Of a stretch of DNA of 64,000 nucleotides, positions 12,501 to 24,500 are shown piece after piece. The translations under genes were made by a program, and so were the position numbers. Source of the stretch: Macadamia tetraphylla (lineage: Eukaryota > Streptophyta > Magnoliopsida > Proteales > Proteaceae); NCBI GenBank assembly GCA_022985045.1, contig CM040969.1, forward strand, positions 50,306,270-50,370,269, in the 5' to 3' direction. The notes beneath the pieces were generated by a model that was not told the origin of the DNA, made no database searches, and was given only the letters and a program-made list of their open reading frames with translations. How positions within the stretch are numbered: position 1 is the first letter of the stretch; the number at the start of each line of letters is the position of its first letter.

Positions 12501-13125
12501 TCACCTGCGCCATCTCGCTCCCCCCTCTCTTCCTCTCTCACCTCGTATATACGATACACGCACACAAAAAAGGCTGCAAATCCTTTCTTTAAATATAAGA
12601 AGTTAAAGAAAGGTAAACTTCCAAGAGAGATTTAACGAGAGGCCATGTTTGGAAGAAAAAGTTGCAAGGAGGAGAGGGAGAGAGATCTTTCTATGTTAAC
12701 CCTTGATGAGCTCTGGTTGCCTTCTCTCACTCACTCGGAGAAAGGCCTCCCATCCTTCCCCTCTTATAAGTTAGTTATTCCCTGAACTTGGGGCCTCGAT
12801 CTCAACTCTCAACTAGACATGGAACACCCATTAGTTGGCCACCCGGAAATTTCTCCACTCTCCATTCATGCCCCTTCGCTCGTTTCCCTTGCATTGCGCC
12901 CTTTCTTTCCTTCCAATTTCAATTTCTTGCCTTGCCTGGCTTGGCCTAGCCACCTTGACAACTGTAACCACATCAAAGCCTTCGTCCCTAGTCTGGTCTT
13001 CCTTGCAATTCTTTCTTGTTCTCCTTCTATTTTTAACACCTTTACATTCTCACATATATCCGATTGCTGAGTTCAAATCTATCTCGTTGCCCTCTATTAC
13101 GTTCTTCTCTCTTTCGATCCCTTCT
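9572..13125 (-). repeat. Right arm of the large inverted repeat carrying the second SKS copy
   Basis: Reverse-complement partner of 615-4372. It carries the second SKS copy and its upstream and downstream flanks in the opposite orientation, so the two genes point at each other tail to tail across about 5.2 kb. Non-coding parts of the arm (promoter side, intron, 3' flank) align closely. A run of small deletions is concentrated in exon 2 (about 10725-11340). Confidence 0.9.
10385..12513 (-). pseudogene. Second SKS (Bp10-like) copy with multiple frameshifts
   Basis: Exon 1 (12513-12266) is intact and equal in length to copy 1. The intron has the same donor and acceptor, and exon 2 runs from 11759 to a TAA at 10385. 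Exon 2 is 1375 nt against 1411 nt in copy 1. The reading frame is good to about 11340 (KVYKYRICNVG), then passes through several frames to about 10725, and is good again to the stop with the same C-terminus. Many differences are one-base losses in G or C runs (GGGG to GGG, CCC to CC). As written it cannot encode a full protein. It is either a young pseudogene or a gene with consensus errors in this copy. Confidence 0.85.
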
Positions 13126-14805
13126 AGATCGGCAAGGTTAATTAAATAAAATCAAGGATTATTTGAATAAGTCTTTATTTCCTCCCTTTCAAAAGTCTAA
13201 AATAGATGGAATGTGGTTTGTCTGTTTGTTTGGTTTTTTTTTCTTTTCTTTTCTTAACTCATCTTTTCTTATTATTATTATTAAATAAGTATATGATTCG
13301 GTTTCAAAATCAAAATATTTCCCGAAATCCTAAAATTTTGGTCAAGTTTCCGTTGCTGGTTTCTATTGATATTTTCAAGGCACAAATGAACTATTTACTT
13401 TCCCAAACTTCTTGGAAAGTCTACTTTAATTATTACTGGAAAAAAAAAATCCATGCAAATTGATATGACCTGTTGTCATGAAAAAATTTGCAAGTCAATG
13501 AAATGGAATAATTCACCTTCACCTTCCTTTCTATTTACAAATATCCTTTCAGGTTTTTGTATTTTCAAAAAAAACATTTCTTAATGCTTATTTTATTTTC
13601 AATAAATTAAATAACAAATTGATAAATAAAAAGCTATAAGATAAAATACGATGCAAATAATTTATGTTGGCATTAGGCAACAATTGAACACTCCTTTAAC
13701 ATTTTCTTATAATGCTTCCCATCCACTTATAATAATGACCTACAATTTCTCACTATAGCCACATCAATCCTAAGTTCTCAGGTCTAAATGTGAAATGATA
13801 TGGAGTATAGTAATATTTAAGTGCAGATTTCCACTTATGCCCCTCATTACTTAAGTCGTTTCTCCCCCTTTTCCGGAATCTGTTCTTAGTTTTAAAAACA
13901 ACAAATACTTATGTCAAAAAAGAGGCTCAAACCTATACCAAACAAACATGTAAATTATCATCAAACAATAACATTTAAATGACACACCATAGGTGTATTT
14001 TTAGAACTTAATACTTTCATTTAATTGACTTCATCTTATTCCCAAAAGTTCAGATATAAAAGGATTTTCAAAAATAATAATTTAAAAGTGATTTATCATT
14101 GTCATTATCAAAAGGCATATACAAGTGAAATGACATTATTTTTCCGAATTGGAAAAAAAAATGTTATACTCAAGACAAAAATGTAAAATTACAAATCACT
14201 CCCACACCTTAATCAGTGTCAATTAGAAAATTCCAATAACAAAAGATCAAACAAATAAGACAAACCAGTAACCCATTTTGGGACACTGGCCCAACAATCA
14301 CTTCTATCACATGAACAAACGGCAATTGAATCTTCAGTGAACAATCATCAATAAACAATGCTCCCTTTACAGATTGTGGATCTTACTTCCCATCCATTGT
14401 AGACTATTACGCATATTAAGCAGTATTCGGGCCAGCTCATTCTCTTTCAATCTAAATCACTCAATCATGTTGTACACTAAACCCCGTCTTGGACCCTTTG
14501 GGTCTAGCAACAGTGCATTAGAACTCTCTTCTGCTCTCACCTCGAATGCAGATAAAAAGTAATGGTTCCCTTATTACCAAGCAATCAGGTATCTCCAGAT
14601 TCAAATTAGAGATTGTGATCATGACTTTCCTGCCAACCCTTCCCAAACCAAAAAGAATGCCATCCTGCCTTACACTTAGCCAGGATTGGTGTTATTCTTT
14701 TCCACGAAATAATGAACATCAAGAAGTTCGATCATCTGTCTTCTCACTGAACCGAAATTTTTTTCCCTGATGCTGGGTAATGCCACTACTCAGATGAGAG
14801 GTTTA
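13126..14805. other. Intergenic DNA and probable 3' UTR of GAUT7
   Basis: AT-rich with no gene motifs. The part next to 14806 (about 14300-14805) is the likely 3' UTR of the - strand GAUT7-type gene, since its stop codon is at 14806-14808. Confidence 0.45.
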
Positions 14806-15523
14806 CTATGGGTTCACATTGCATTCACCCATGAACTGATCTTCTCGTTTCAGAAACTTCTTCCAGTATCTTTTATACTTTGGAATCCCCAGCTCCAGCC
14901 ATGGTTTCATGTTCCCATTGTAATGCAACACTGCAGCCCTCCTAATGGCTTGGGAATCAATGCTATAATCATGACCTAGTCCTGACAAAGCCCATGAACC
15001 ATCAAGAGGATAAACCAGGTTCTGGAATGTGAGCAAGCTTGCAGGCAACAATCCAGCTCTTAGTGATTCCTCCCTGATGCTGTGCTTCTGTTCATGTTGC
15101 AAGATCAAAGCACCAAGTTAAAAAGTTATAGTAGCTGGTATGTGTCATTGGTACTGTCTTGTGGAAAATTAATATTGTAGCAATTGAAACCAGGAAAACA
15201 AGCAGACTGACTTCTCATACCCATAAAAGGTTCACAAACCACATGTCAGTATAACACCCTTGGTGTCTGGATGTATCATGCCTCTTAACTAAATCAACCT
15301 CATCATTACTTGATTTGTCAAAGAGAACCAAAACTACTGAAGCTCTTGGAAAACCTATTCATTCTCAATAAAAAAAAATGTGACGGCAAACACCCCCCCC
15401 CACCCCAAAAAAAAGGCACGCAGAGTGTGAGAAACACAACATTTTCATAAACCACATTAGTACCAAGAACAAATCTTCCCACCATGCTACCACTCATCAA
15501 AGCACATGCATGCAGACACACGC

Positions 15524-15561
<38 letters not shown>

Positions 15562-18500
15562 TTACCAAATCCAGGTTGTATTAATCCCCCCCCCCCTTTT
15601 CTTTTCCCTTGAAGAAAGAAAATAAGAAAAGATTTGGACCCAAGAAAAGGCTCATCTGTGCAGTTGGGGACTAACACTACATAATGCAGATTGACTTGGT
15701 TAATGACACTGCTTTTGAAGAACGAAAAAACAATCTTCCAAGTCGTATCAATTTATAGAAGTAGTGATCCTAAAAAGAGACGTTATGGACTGAATTAATG
15801 TCTTATGTGAATGCTCATCCCCACATAATTGACATGAAAACCAAAAGTAAAGAATGATACTTACGTCTTGGAGAAGCCTCCGGTAGATTTCAGTAAGGTT
15901 CAGCTCCCTCCATCTCACTAGATCAACTATATTCAGTCCAGACAACCATGTGCAAGAATTTTTGTCAAAACTTTGCTCGCCGAAAATTTTTTTCAGCTGA
16001 CCCAATCTCACTGCACATAACTGGACAGCACCATTTACCTTACCTTCCATATCAATGCTCCATAGTGGGGATAGATCTCGCTGGACAACAACATCATCAT
16101 CCAAAACTACCACTTTCTTCAGATTTTTGAATATTTCAGGAAGAAGAAAATGTGAATGGCCAAAAACTGAGATATATGCAGTTCTCAGCTGGGTTTTTAG
16201 AGATTTACTAGCACTCCGGAAGGAAATACGGAATTCCTCGGGCAAAGATAGATGTAGCAGTGTAGGAGTATCATGGTTTCCCAGATTAAGATCTTCAATG
16301 TTCAGAACACGAACGGTAGCCTCCTTATAAAAATTTCTGGAAAACCAAAGCTTCATGGCAAAGTAATTCTGCCCATCTGTCAGAACATGGAAAACCTTAC
16401 TCTTGCTTTCCTGTAACATCCATTCCAGGCAAACCAACCATGTCACAGCAAGATAAATTACTAATTTAAGTTTTCAACAATCAAAGCAACAAATATCAAT
16501 AGAGCTTAGGACTAATTACATTTGCCTGCATCACGGTTGAGTTGATAACAACAGATGAAGCAAGTATGTTGTCTGATAAGATCACATAGTGATGCAATTC
16601 TGGATTTACATATTTCTCAGCCGCTGAGAAATGCTTATCAAGAGAGGAAGATCTAAAGTGTTCAACAGTCAATCTCATTGACAGGCAGTGGTGACTCTTG
16701 GGCATGGTGTGGGCTGCAAGATGATAGAGGAAAGCACTCTGCTTCATGTGGAAGTGGGCTTCGTCTTCAGACAGATCAAGTATCTGTCTCAATTTTTTAT
16801 CAACATTATTACAATCCACAACAATTGCTTTTGCCTTCGTTATTGCACTTTCCATCTTCTGTAACTTCTTCCTAATGCTGTCAGAACAAGAAAAATGAAG
16901 CTTAATTTTCTGAGCAGACTCCTAAGGAAATCATAGATGAAGATTATTAAACAGAAGTTGAAAGGCAGGCAAGGAAGTTGTGGTTCTTCAGCTACTGGCT
17001 AAACAGGAGAGCAAGTCGCATTGGTAAAATGACCTCATTTCCTTTTAAAAGAAGTTACAGTACCACTATATAGTATATATGGTTGCATAAGTATTTACGT
17101 TCACATCAATTTTTCCTTATATATTACGAACATTTTTTTTTCCAATAATAAATGTTACTACTACATACAGACTGTTACCGACTCACTTACCCATGCAATG
17201 CCAGGTACAAAAATGATGAATCAGCAATGCCAACATGTTCTATTAGTTATCAGTGGGTATCGATACTGACTTGGACAGTTTTCTTGGTTTTCATATCGTA
17301 TCGTATCGTATCGTGCCAATATCAGTGGGTATCGATATAATATGTGATACCAATACTTTAAAACTTCACTAGGAGATCTTTTTAGTTATCAGTTTCTACT
17401 TCTTATTACTACTTGTTTAGTAGTAGGTAGTGCTATAAGATACTAGTATACTACATATTAGTTACTGATTTATAAAGTTCTAGAAGACTGCTATTTCTAT
17501 AATAGAAACTAAATCTATAAATATTTAATAAGAGAAGAGCGCAACAGTAGTAGGCCACGATTTTTTGGACCCTAAATTTTTTTTTTTTGTTTTGCTGCAA
17601 TTCTGTGTGAAACAGGTACTGTGAGAGGCAGTAGGTTATCTAGTGGGAAGCTGAATTGACCCGTGGGAAACTGGTTGAAGCCTACAGTGAAATATCTAGT
17701 ATTTATTCTTCTTCTTTCCTCATCTCTTTCTGGTTTTTTCAGAAACTAAGTGATGCAGATTAATTACCAAAATAGGCTTGTTTTATTAGAAATAAGCTTA
17801 GGGTTGGGTTCCATACATGTTGGGCCTTTGATCCCATGTGTTTTGAGTGTAATAGACCACTTTCATGGGTCTAAAAGGGGGGGTCTAAGATTGAATACGG
17901 ATTACTAGTTAGTTTCCATTTTTATTAGTTTCCTTTTTAGTTGGGCTTGATTTGAGTTTATTTGTTTTTTTAGGAGTCAAGTTATTAATTGAGTCAAGTC
18001 ATTAGAAATTAGTTTCTTCTTCAACTAGTTTCTAATTTCAGTTTTTAGTAACTATTGTATTAGGAGAATATTTGGTTTCCTTTTGAGAAACCTTCTATTT
18101 TGTAATTCCCTCCCCCATTGACATTATAAATAAATAAGAGGAGGCTCCTAAAAGCCTAGAATGATTTTGTTAAAAAAAATTAATGGTTGTTGCTATTGTC
18201 TTCTCAAGTTTCTCTCCTGCTGCCCCTATATTGTTCTGAAGATCCAGCCAGCCGATGGCCCTCCCCTTTTGATTGATTGTTGGGTTTATTAAGAGGGAGG
18301 TTTGACCTTAATTTGGGACCAATCAGACCATGGGTTTGTCTGATCTGAGGTGTTAAATACTTCTGGCCGACTATGTTTCTGCCCAGATTTCAGATCTGGT
18401 TTGACTTACCTGCTCCTGTGGTATTTGTTTCTGATTGTGGCTTATCTAGTACTCTATACCTGCTGCTGGTTAGTCTATTTGTTTGGTGTAATCTCTGTTT

Positions 18501-21500
18501 CAGAAATACCAAATTCGGGTTTGGAAATTCTGGTTTACAAGGACTGTTTGACTCTTACTTCTGGACTGTTGTTTGCTGCCTAATTTTGGGTGATTATTGG
18601 TTGTTCTCTGGTTTATAAAATCCTGCAATCTTGGGTCTGGTTTGGTTGTCAAATCCATTCCTACATTAAGTGGTATCAGAGTATGACTGAGAACACCCCC
18701 ACCCTAGCTTCTATTATGGAGTTTCTACAAAAATGGAGAACTGAATTGAAAGCTGAACCGCAAGCTTTGCGGACTGAACTGAATACAAGGTTGTTGGCTG
18801 TAGAGACCCAACTGTAAAAACGCAACCCTAAAACGATGCAAAAGATAATGGAAAAACAAAACAAACAATGCACACGGATTTTACGAGGTTCGGCAAGGTT
18901 GCCTACGTCCCCGATGAGATGAGATCCTGCTTCACTATCAATGGAGAATAGGGTTACAGCGAGACCGCCGTCCTGCCTATCTAGGTGCTGCACCAGTACT
19001 CACTGGATTAAACTGCGACGGAATACAAGACATCATACACCAACACCAACCACAACAACCTACCGGTGATTCACATACAACACCTGAAGTGGAAGCCCCA
19101 TTGAATTTAGCTACTCAGTTGGCTAACAGGAGAGCAAACCATAATCTGAGAGCACCATAGAGGGTTCCTGTAGTGCAACCTACTTTTGAAGAATATGTAA
19201 GGGGTTATTTTAAGATTGAATGCCCCACATATCAGAGGTACTCTAGAGATTCACAGAAAGTCAAGCTTGATCTGAAGGAGTTCGATGGGAGACATGACCC
19301 CCAATTGTTCTATGATTGGGTAGCTGCTCTGGATGATTATTTTGATTATTATGACTTGCCTGAGGAACGGAAGATGAAACTAGCTCGTGCCAAGCTAGTT
19401 GAGGCTGCCCATGATTGGTGGAGAACCTATGAGTATGAACTGGAGGACCGTGGTGGAGAACCTACTACATGGGCAGAGATGAAGCAAGAACTATCTGATA
19501 AGTACTTGCCACGTAATTTCAGAGCTCGTATACAAAACCGGCTGAAATCTTTTCGTCAGGGAAATATGACTGTGGTGGAGTATATGATTAAGTTTGATGC
19601 ACTTTATTCTTGCACATGCATTAGGAAGAATGAGAGGCAATTACTTTCTCAGTTTCGACTGGGATTACGAGCTGAAATTAATAGAAGAATTGGTGTTGCT
19701 GATGTGTATACAGTGAGAGATTGCTTTGACAAGGCTCTTCGAGCAGAGGAACTTTTAGCACAGCCAGGTAGAAGGTTTAGTTACCAAGCTAGGGAGGTTA
19801 TAAAGAATTTTCTAGCCACTAAACCTAACACTTCAACACCCCCAAGAGCCACAACTCCTCTATGTGAAGTGAAGATACCTCTATTCAAACCAAAAGAACT
19901 TGAAGTCAAGATTCACATTGAAGAGATGGTTCTTGAAGCTTCAAAGACAGAAGGTCAAGAGATAAAAGATTCAACTGAAGAGTTCTACATTGAAGAGAGC
20001 ATAGTAGACAAGACTGAAGACGTGGAAGATGCGGTAGTTATTGAAAAAACTCCACAACAAGTCTTTGAGACTCATGATGAGAAGGAAGAGATTGTTCCTC
20101 CAATCCTTGATGAGAAGGTTACCAACGTTGATGACTCTATGCATACAACATTCACAATTGGTATCGATGCAAAGGTCGAACATACAGAGTCTGTTATGCC
20201 ATCATGGTTCTTTGAAGAGAAAGCTCCACAACGTGAAGACTACCTTCCAAAAGTCTACAAGCAACCAGAAGTTTGTTTAGGAATGATTAAAGCTACTACG
20301 CACATGTTGTTTCCTCCTTATCACTGCAAAATTCGAGGACGAATTTTTTCAAGATGGGGAGAGTTGATGCAGATTAATTACCAAAATAGGCTTGTTTTAT
20401 TAGAAATAAGCTTAGTGTTGGGTTCCATACATGTTGGGCCTTTGGTCCCATGTGTTTTGAGTGTAATAGACCACTTTTATGGGTCTAAAAGGAGGGTCTA
20501 AGATTGAATACGGGATTACTCGTTAGTTTCTATTTTTATTAATTTCCTTTTTAGTTGGGCTTGATTTGAGTTATATTTGTTTTTTTAGGAGTCAAGTTAT
20601 TAATTGAGTCAAGTCATTAGAAGTTAATTTCCTTTTTCAACTAGTTTCTAATTTCAGTTTTTAGTAACCACTAACCATTGTATTAGGAGAATATTTGGTT
20701 TCCTTTTTGAGGAACCTTCTATTTTGCAATTCCCTCCCCCATTAACATTATAAATAAAGAAGAGGAGGCTCCTAAAAGCTTAGAATGATTTTGATAAAAA
20801 AATAATGGTTGTTGCTATTGTCTTCTTCATAAAGAGTTGTCTTGTGTTTGACCAAAGCTGAAGGAATTGGTGTTTGATCCAATTGACTCTTTGCGGCGTG
20901 AAGTCCAAGAGGTCTCTTCAACTATTTTTCTTTCTTTTCAAAGTTAATTGCAAGGTTCTTCAAACCAGGTAAGGGATCTGAACTGCTTTTGATTTCTGGT
21001 TCTGGAAATCTCAAGTTTCTCTCCTGCTGCCCCTATATTGTTATGAAGATCCAGCCAGCCGATGGCCCTCCCCTTTTGATTGATTGTTGGGTTTATTAAG
21101 AGGGAGGTTTGACCTTAATTTGGGACCAATCAGACCATGGGTTTGTCTGATCTGAGGTGTTAAATACTTCTGGCCGACTGTGTTTCTGCCCAGATTTCAG
21201 ATCTGGTTTGACTTACCTGCTCCTGTGGTATTTGTTTCTGATTGTGGCTTATCTAGTACTCTATACCTGCTGCTGGTTAGTCTATTTGTTTGGTGTAATC
21301 TCTGTTTCAGAAATACCAAATTCTGGGTTTGGAAATTCTGGTTTACAAGGACTGTTTGACTCTTACTTCTGGACTGTTGTTTGCTGCCTAATTTTGGGTG
21401 ATTATTGGTTGTTTTCTGGTTTATAAAATCCTGCAGTCTTGGGTCTGGTTTGGTTGTCAAATCCATTCCTACATTACTGAGGTATGCATATCAGCTCTGT

Positions 21501-24500
21501 TTCAGTTTGAATACTACTGTCTTGATGTTGATGGAGGACTGTTGCTGCTAACTTATATGCTGTTGTTAGTTGTTACCTCTGTATTGACTGATACAAGCCT
21601 ATGGTTTCTTCTTTGAGTTTTCTGGCCTGCGGTACTAAAGGTATTGCGTTGATTCATCCACCCATCAGATCATGGTGAAATATTGAAGTCGTGTGTCAGA
21701 TAGCCGGCATCTTATTATAAATTTATAATCAGCAATTCACCTTTTGTATGTTACATCGGACATGGCCTTCCATCGACTACAATATGGGAATGTTCTGACT
21801 TGCAAATTGATTGTTCCTGCTAGTTACTAATTCTGATCCTAATTTCGAAGTTCCTTTTTTTGTGAACTGCTGTTCTGAAGCATCTAACCATTAAAATTAA
21901 CTGATATTGATCAATACCGATGCATATCGGCCGATACGACACGATACGCACCGATACTTTAAACCATGAGTATCATATCTTTGATTTGTGAGTGTGTGCA
22001 CCTACATACATAGACATATCACATATACAAGCACATGTTAGCACATAAATGCTACACTAACCACACTATAGAAGGTATTAATAAACAACCATTTTAACTT
22101 CTTCATGGAAAAATGAGGCAAACATGCAAATATTATCCATCACTTACAAAGGCGGAAGATCTGCATCTGTAGTGGTTTCACTAAGAACATGCTCAAACTC
22201 TTGAATGTTTTGCTTCAACCCACGTGACAGCTTGTCATGAGCAGGAAGTTTTGCAACACTCGGATAGTAAGCTCTTGCAACAAAAAGCTGGTCCTTCATT
22301 TTCTTTACAACAGAATCATTCATTTCTTGTTTATGCTCTTGGCACCAAATGCAGTAGCTTCCAAATTCCTGTTGACATGATTTTTCACCTTCAGCAGCTA
22401 TAACCCCTTTCACATATTCACTGACTTCAACTGAGCCATCAAACTTCCTGTTCTGTCAATTATTTAAGAGAAGTAGTTCCGTAAGTTGACCACCATAGAG
22501 GCATCACACAAGGACAATTTAAGCTGCAACATGATGCCTTTTGGAAAAGAACTTTTGGGGGAGGGAATTCTTTGTTGTTTTGAAAAGCCAAAGCATTCAA
22601 AAAATGCTTACTTCAGCATCAGGAGGTTGTTTCAGCACAATCTCTGGAGGTGCAGGCAAACCTGTATTTGATAAAAAGCTTTGTACAGTTTATGTTAACA
22701 TCTTTTAAGTTTTAACAGGCCAAAAGATAAAAAACTATCAGAAAATGTTTAAGAATTATTTTCAAGCCCAACCATTCTTTCCAAATGCAGTGACCTGTGA
22801 GGAACCCCTACTATTGGTTTCATCCTCAGCGTCCTTGATGCGATTTCCAATGTCCTGACACAGAATAAACTACATCACAAAAGGAGAGGGAGAAAAGAAT
22901 TTAATATTCTAGTTCAATCAAGAAAAATCGATTCACGTATACCAGTTCTCACCATATTCATTAGTCTTCTTGCTTATTGACACAAATACACACACACCCA
23001 CAAAGTGTCTCAGTTTCAGCCAACAAAGGGCCATAACCCAGTGCAAGTCCCACTTTTGCAGGGTCCTAGGAGGGTTAGATTGGAAGCAGTTCTAAACTTC
23101 GGCATTTTTTGCACAACGTGGCCGCACATAGAAACTCAAACACGTCTTCAAGCTTGTCTTTTATTTGCTAGAAAATAAAATTTGCGAAAACAGTTGAAAA
23201 ATGGCAATGATTGATGCACATGGGTTCCATGCATTTAGATAAAAACCTGCAATGAATGAAATGCAATATGCGCTTTATTTTTCTTTCTTATGTTTGGTGT
23301 TTAGGAAGAGATGCCATGATAGGAGTCAGAAATTGGGTGGAATTATTGTCAAAACATAGGGAACAACAGACTTCACGCAAGATGCAATTTTTTGTGACTC
23401 TGCCCATCATGGAAGTGGGGTAACTATGCAGAAACAACACAAGGTAGGAGGGTTTTCAAATGTCATCAAGTGTACAAAGTGATCTACAGAGTTAAGCAAC
23501 AACAACAACAACACCACCAACAAAGCCTTTTCCCAACTTAATGGGGTCGGCTACATGGATCCACGACTGGTCAAGATAAAAAGCAGAGGAAAGAGAAGGG
23601 GAAAAGGAAAGGAAAAAAAGAAACATAGCAACACAACACTTCCAGGATATCCCACTTAAATGCGATCAGCAACATAGATCCTTTGCCCTCCAAACAGCTT
23701 TGTAGAGTTGAGCAGGGCAATGCAAAAACATCTAAGGGCAGGTAAAGAGAACCAAGAAGGCAAAGGAAGATGAGGCTGGGTTCACAGAAAATTTGATGAA
23801 GTTTTTTGAAGATTATGAAGGGTCAGATATGGAACCAGCGGAGGATCCAGAGTTGGTATGTGCGATACGTGAGTTAGGAAGTGAAGCAAGGACGGAAGAC
23901 TGGAGCAATGAGCAGCTGAGAAAAACTCAATCTGCTCGACCACAATGCCAGGGCCATGGTGAAGTTGTTGTTGCCTCCTCATCTCATCCACATACAAGTA
24001 AGAGAAAGGAAAAGGAGCCTGTGGGGTTAGTAGATCATCCAGTGTTCAAAGAATGTTTTACCACTTTGGTAAGAGTGACAAAGGTAAGAGGAAAAAGAGC
24101 CCAGACATCCGTGACATGGATCCTGGTGTCTACAGAGAGGGATGAAAGCCAACAGAGTATAGAAGAAAAGAAAGCTCTCAGCCAAAGACATTAATAAAAA
24201 GGATGAGCAGAGCATTCTCCAGATGGTTCCACAATTCTATGATTCCAGCTCACAAGGCCAAAGATCCTCACAAGTCCATGGTAAAGGAGTTTACGCGTTG
24301 TGGGCCAAATGTTAAGCCAGCAACGCCTTATGAGATTGTTGGGCATTTTCTAAATGACATTGTGGAAGAGGTGAATGAATATATTGAGAAGTTCAAGTAG
24401 AAGTGGAATGGACCAAGAAGATTGTCCATCATCAACCGACTTATTTTTTGTGACGGTCGTACGATCTTCTACAAGTCCGTCAACAAATCTAATGATAAAG

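Larger units (their letters stand above)
17751..21476 (+). mobile_element. TR-GAG type non-autonomous LTR retrotransposon in GAUT7 intron 7
   Basis: A complete element lies antisense to the host gene. The LTRs are 17751-18668 and 20365-21476, beginning TGATGCAG and ending ACATTA. They are flanked by a near-perfect 5-bp target duplication (ctaag/ctgag). The primer site TGGTATCAGAG at 18671-18681 matches initiator Met tRNA. The polypurine tract 'ggggagag' precedes the 3' LTR. The only coding content is a Ty3-type gag with no protease, reverse transcriptase or integrase, which defines the TR-GAG class. The 5' LTR lacks about 190 bp that the 3' LTR has (20827-21010). Otherwise the LTRs are almost identical, which suggests recent insertion. 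A small solo LTR (18813-19045) is nested in the gag leader. Confidence 0.9.

Noticed and set aside
16878..16921. Alternative acceptor at 16921 for GAUT7 exon 8
   Set aside because: It would break reading phase with exon 7. The acceptor before 16877 restores phase and the family sequence RKKLQKM.
23495..23520. CAA repeat as an independent microsatellite
   Set aside because: The adjoining 'ggggtcggctacatggatcc' phrase shows it is the tail of an RTE LINE.
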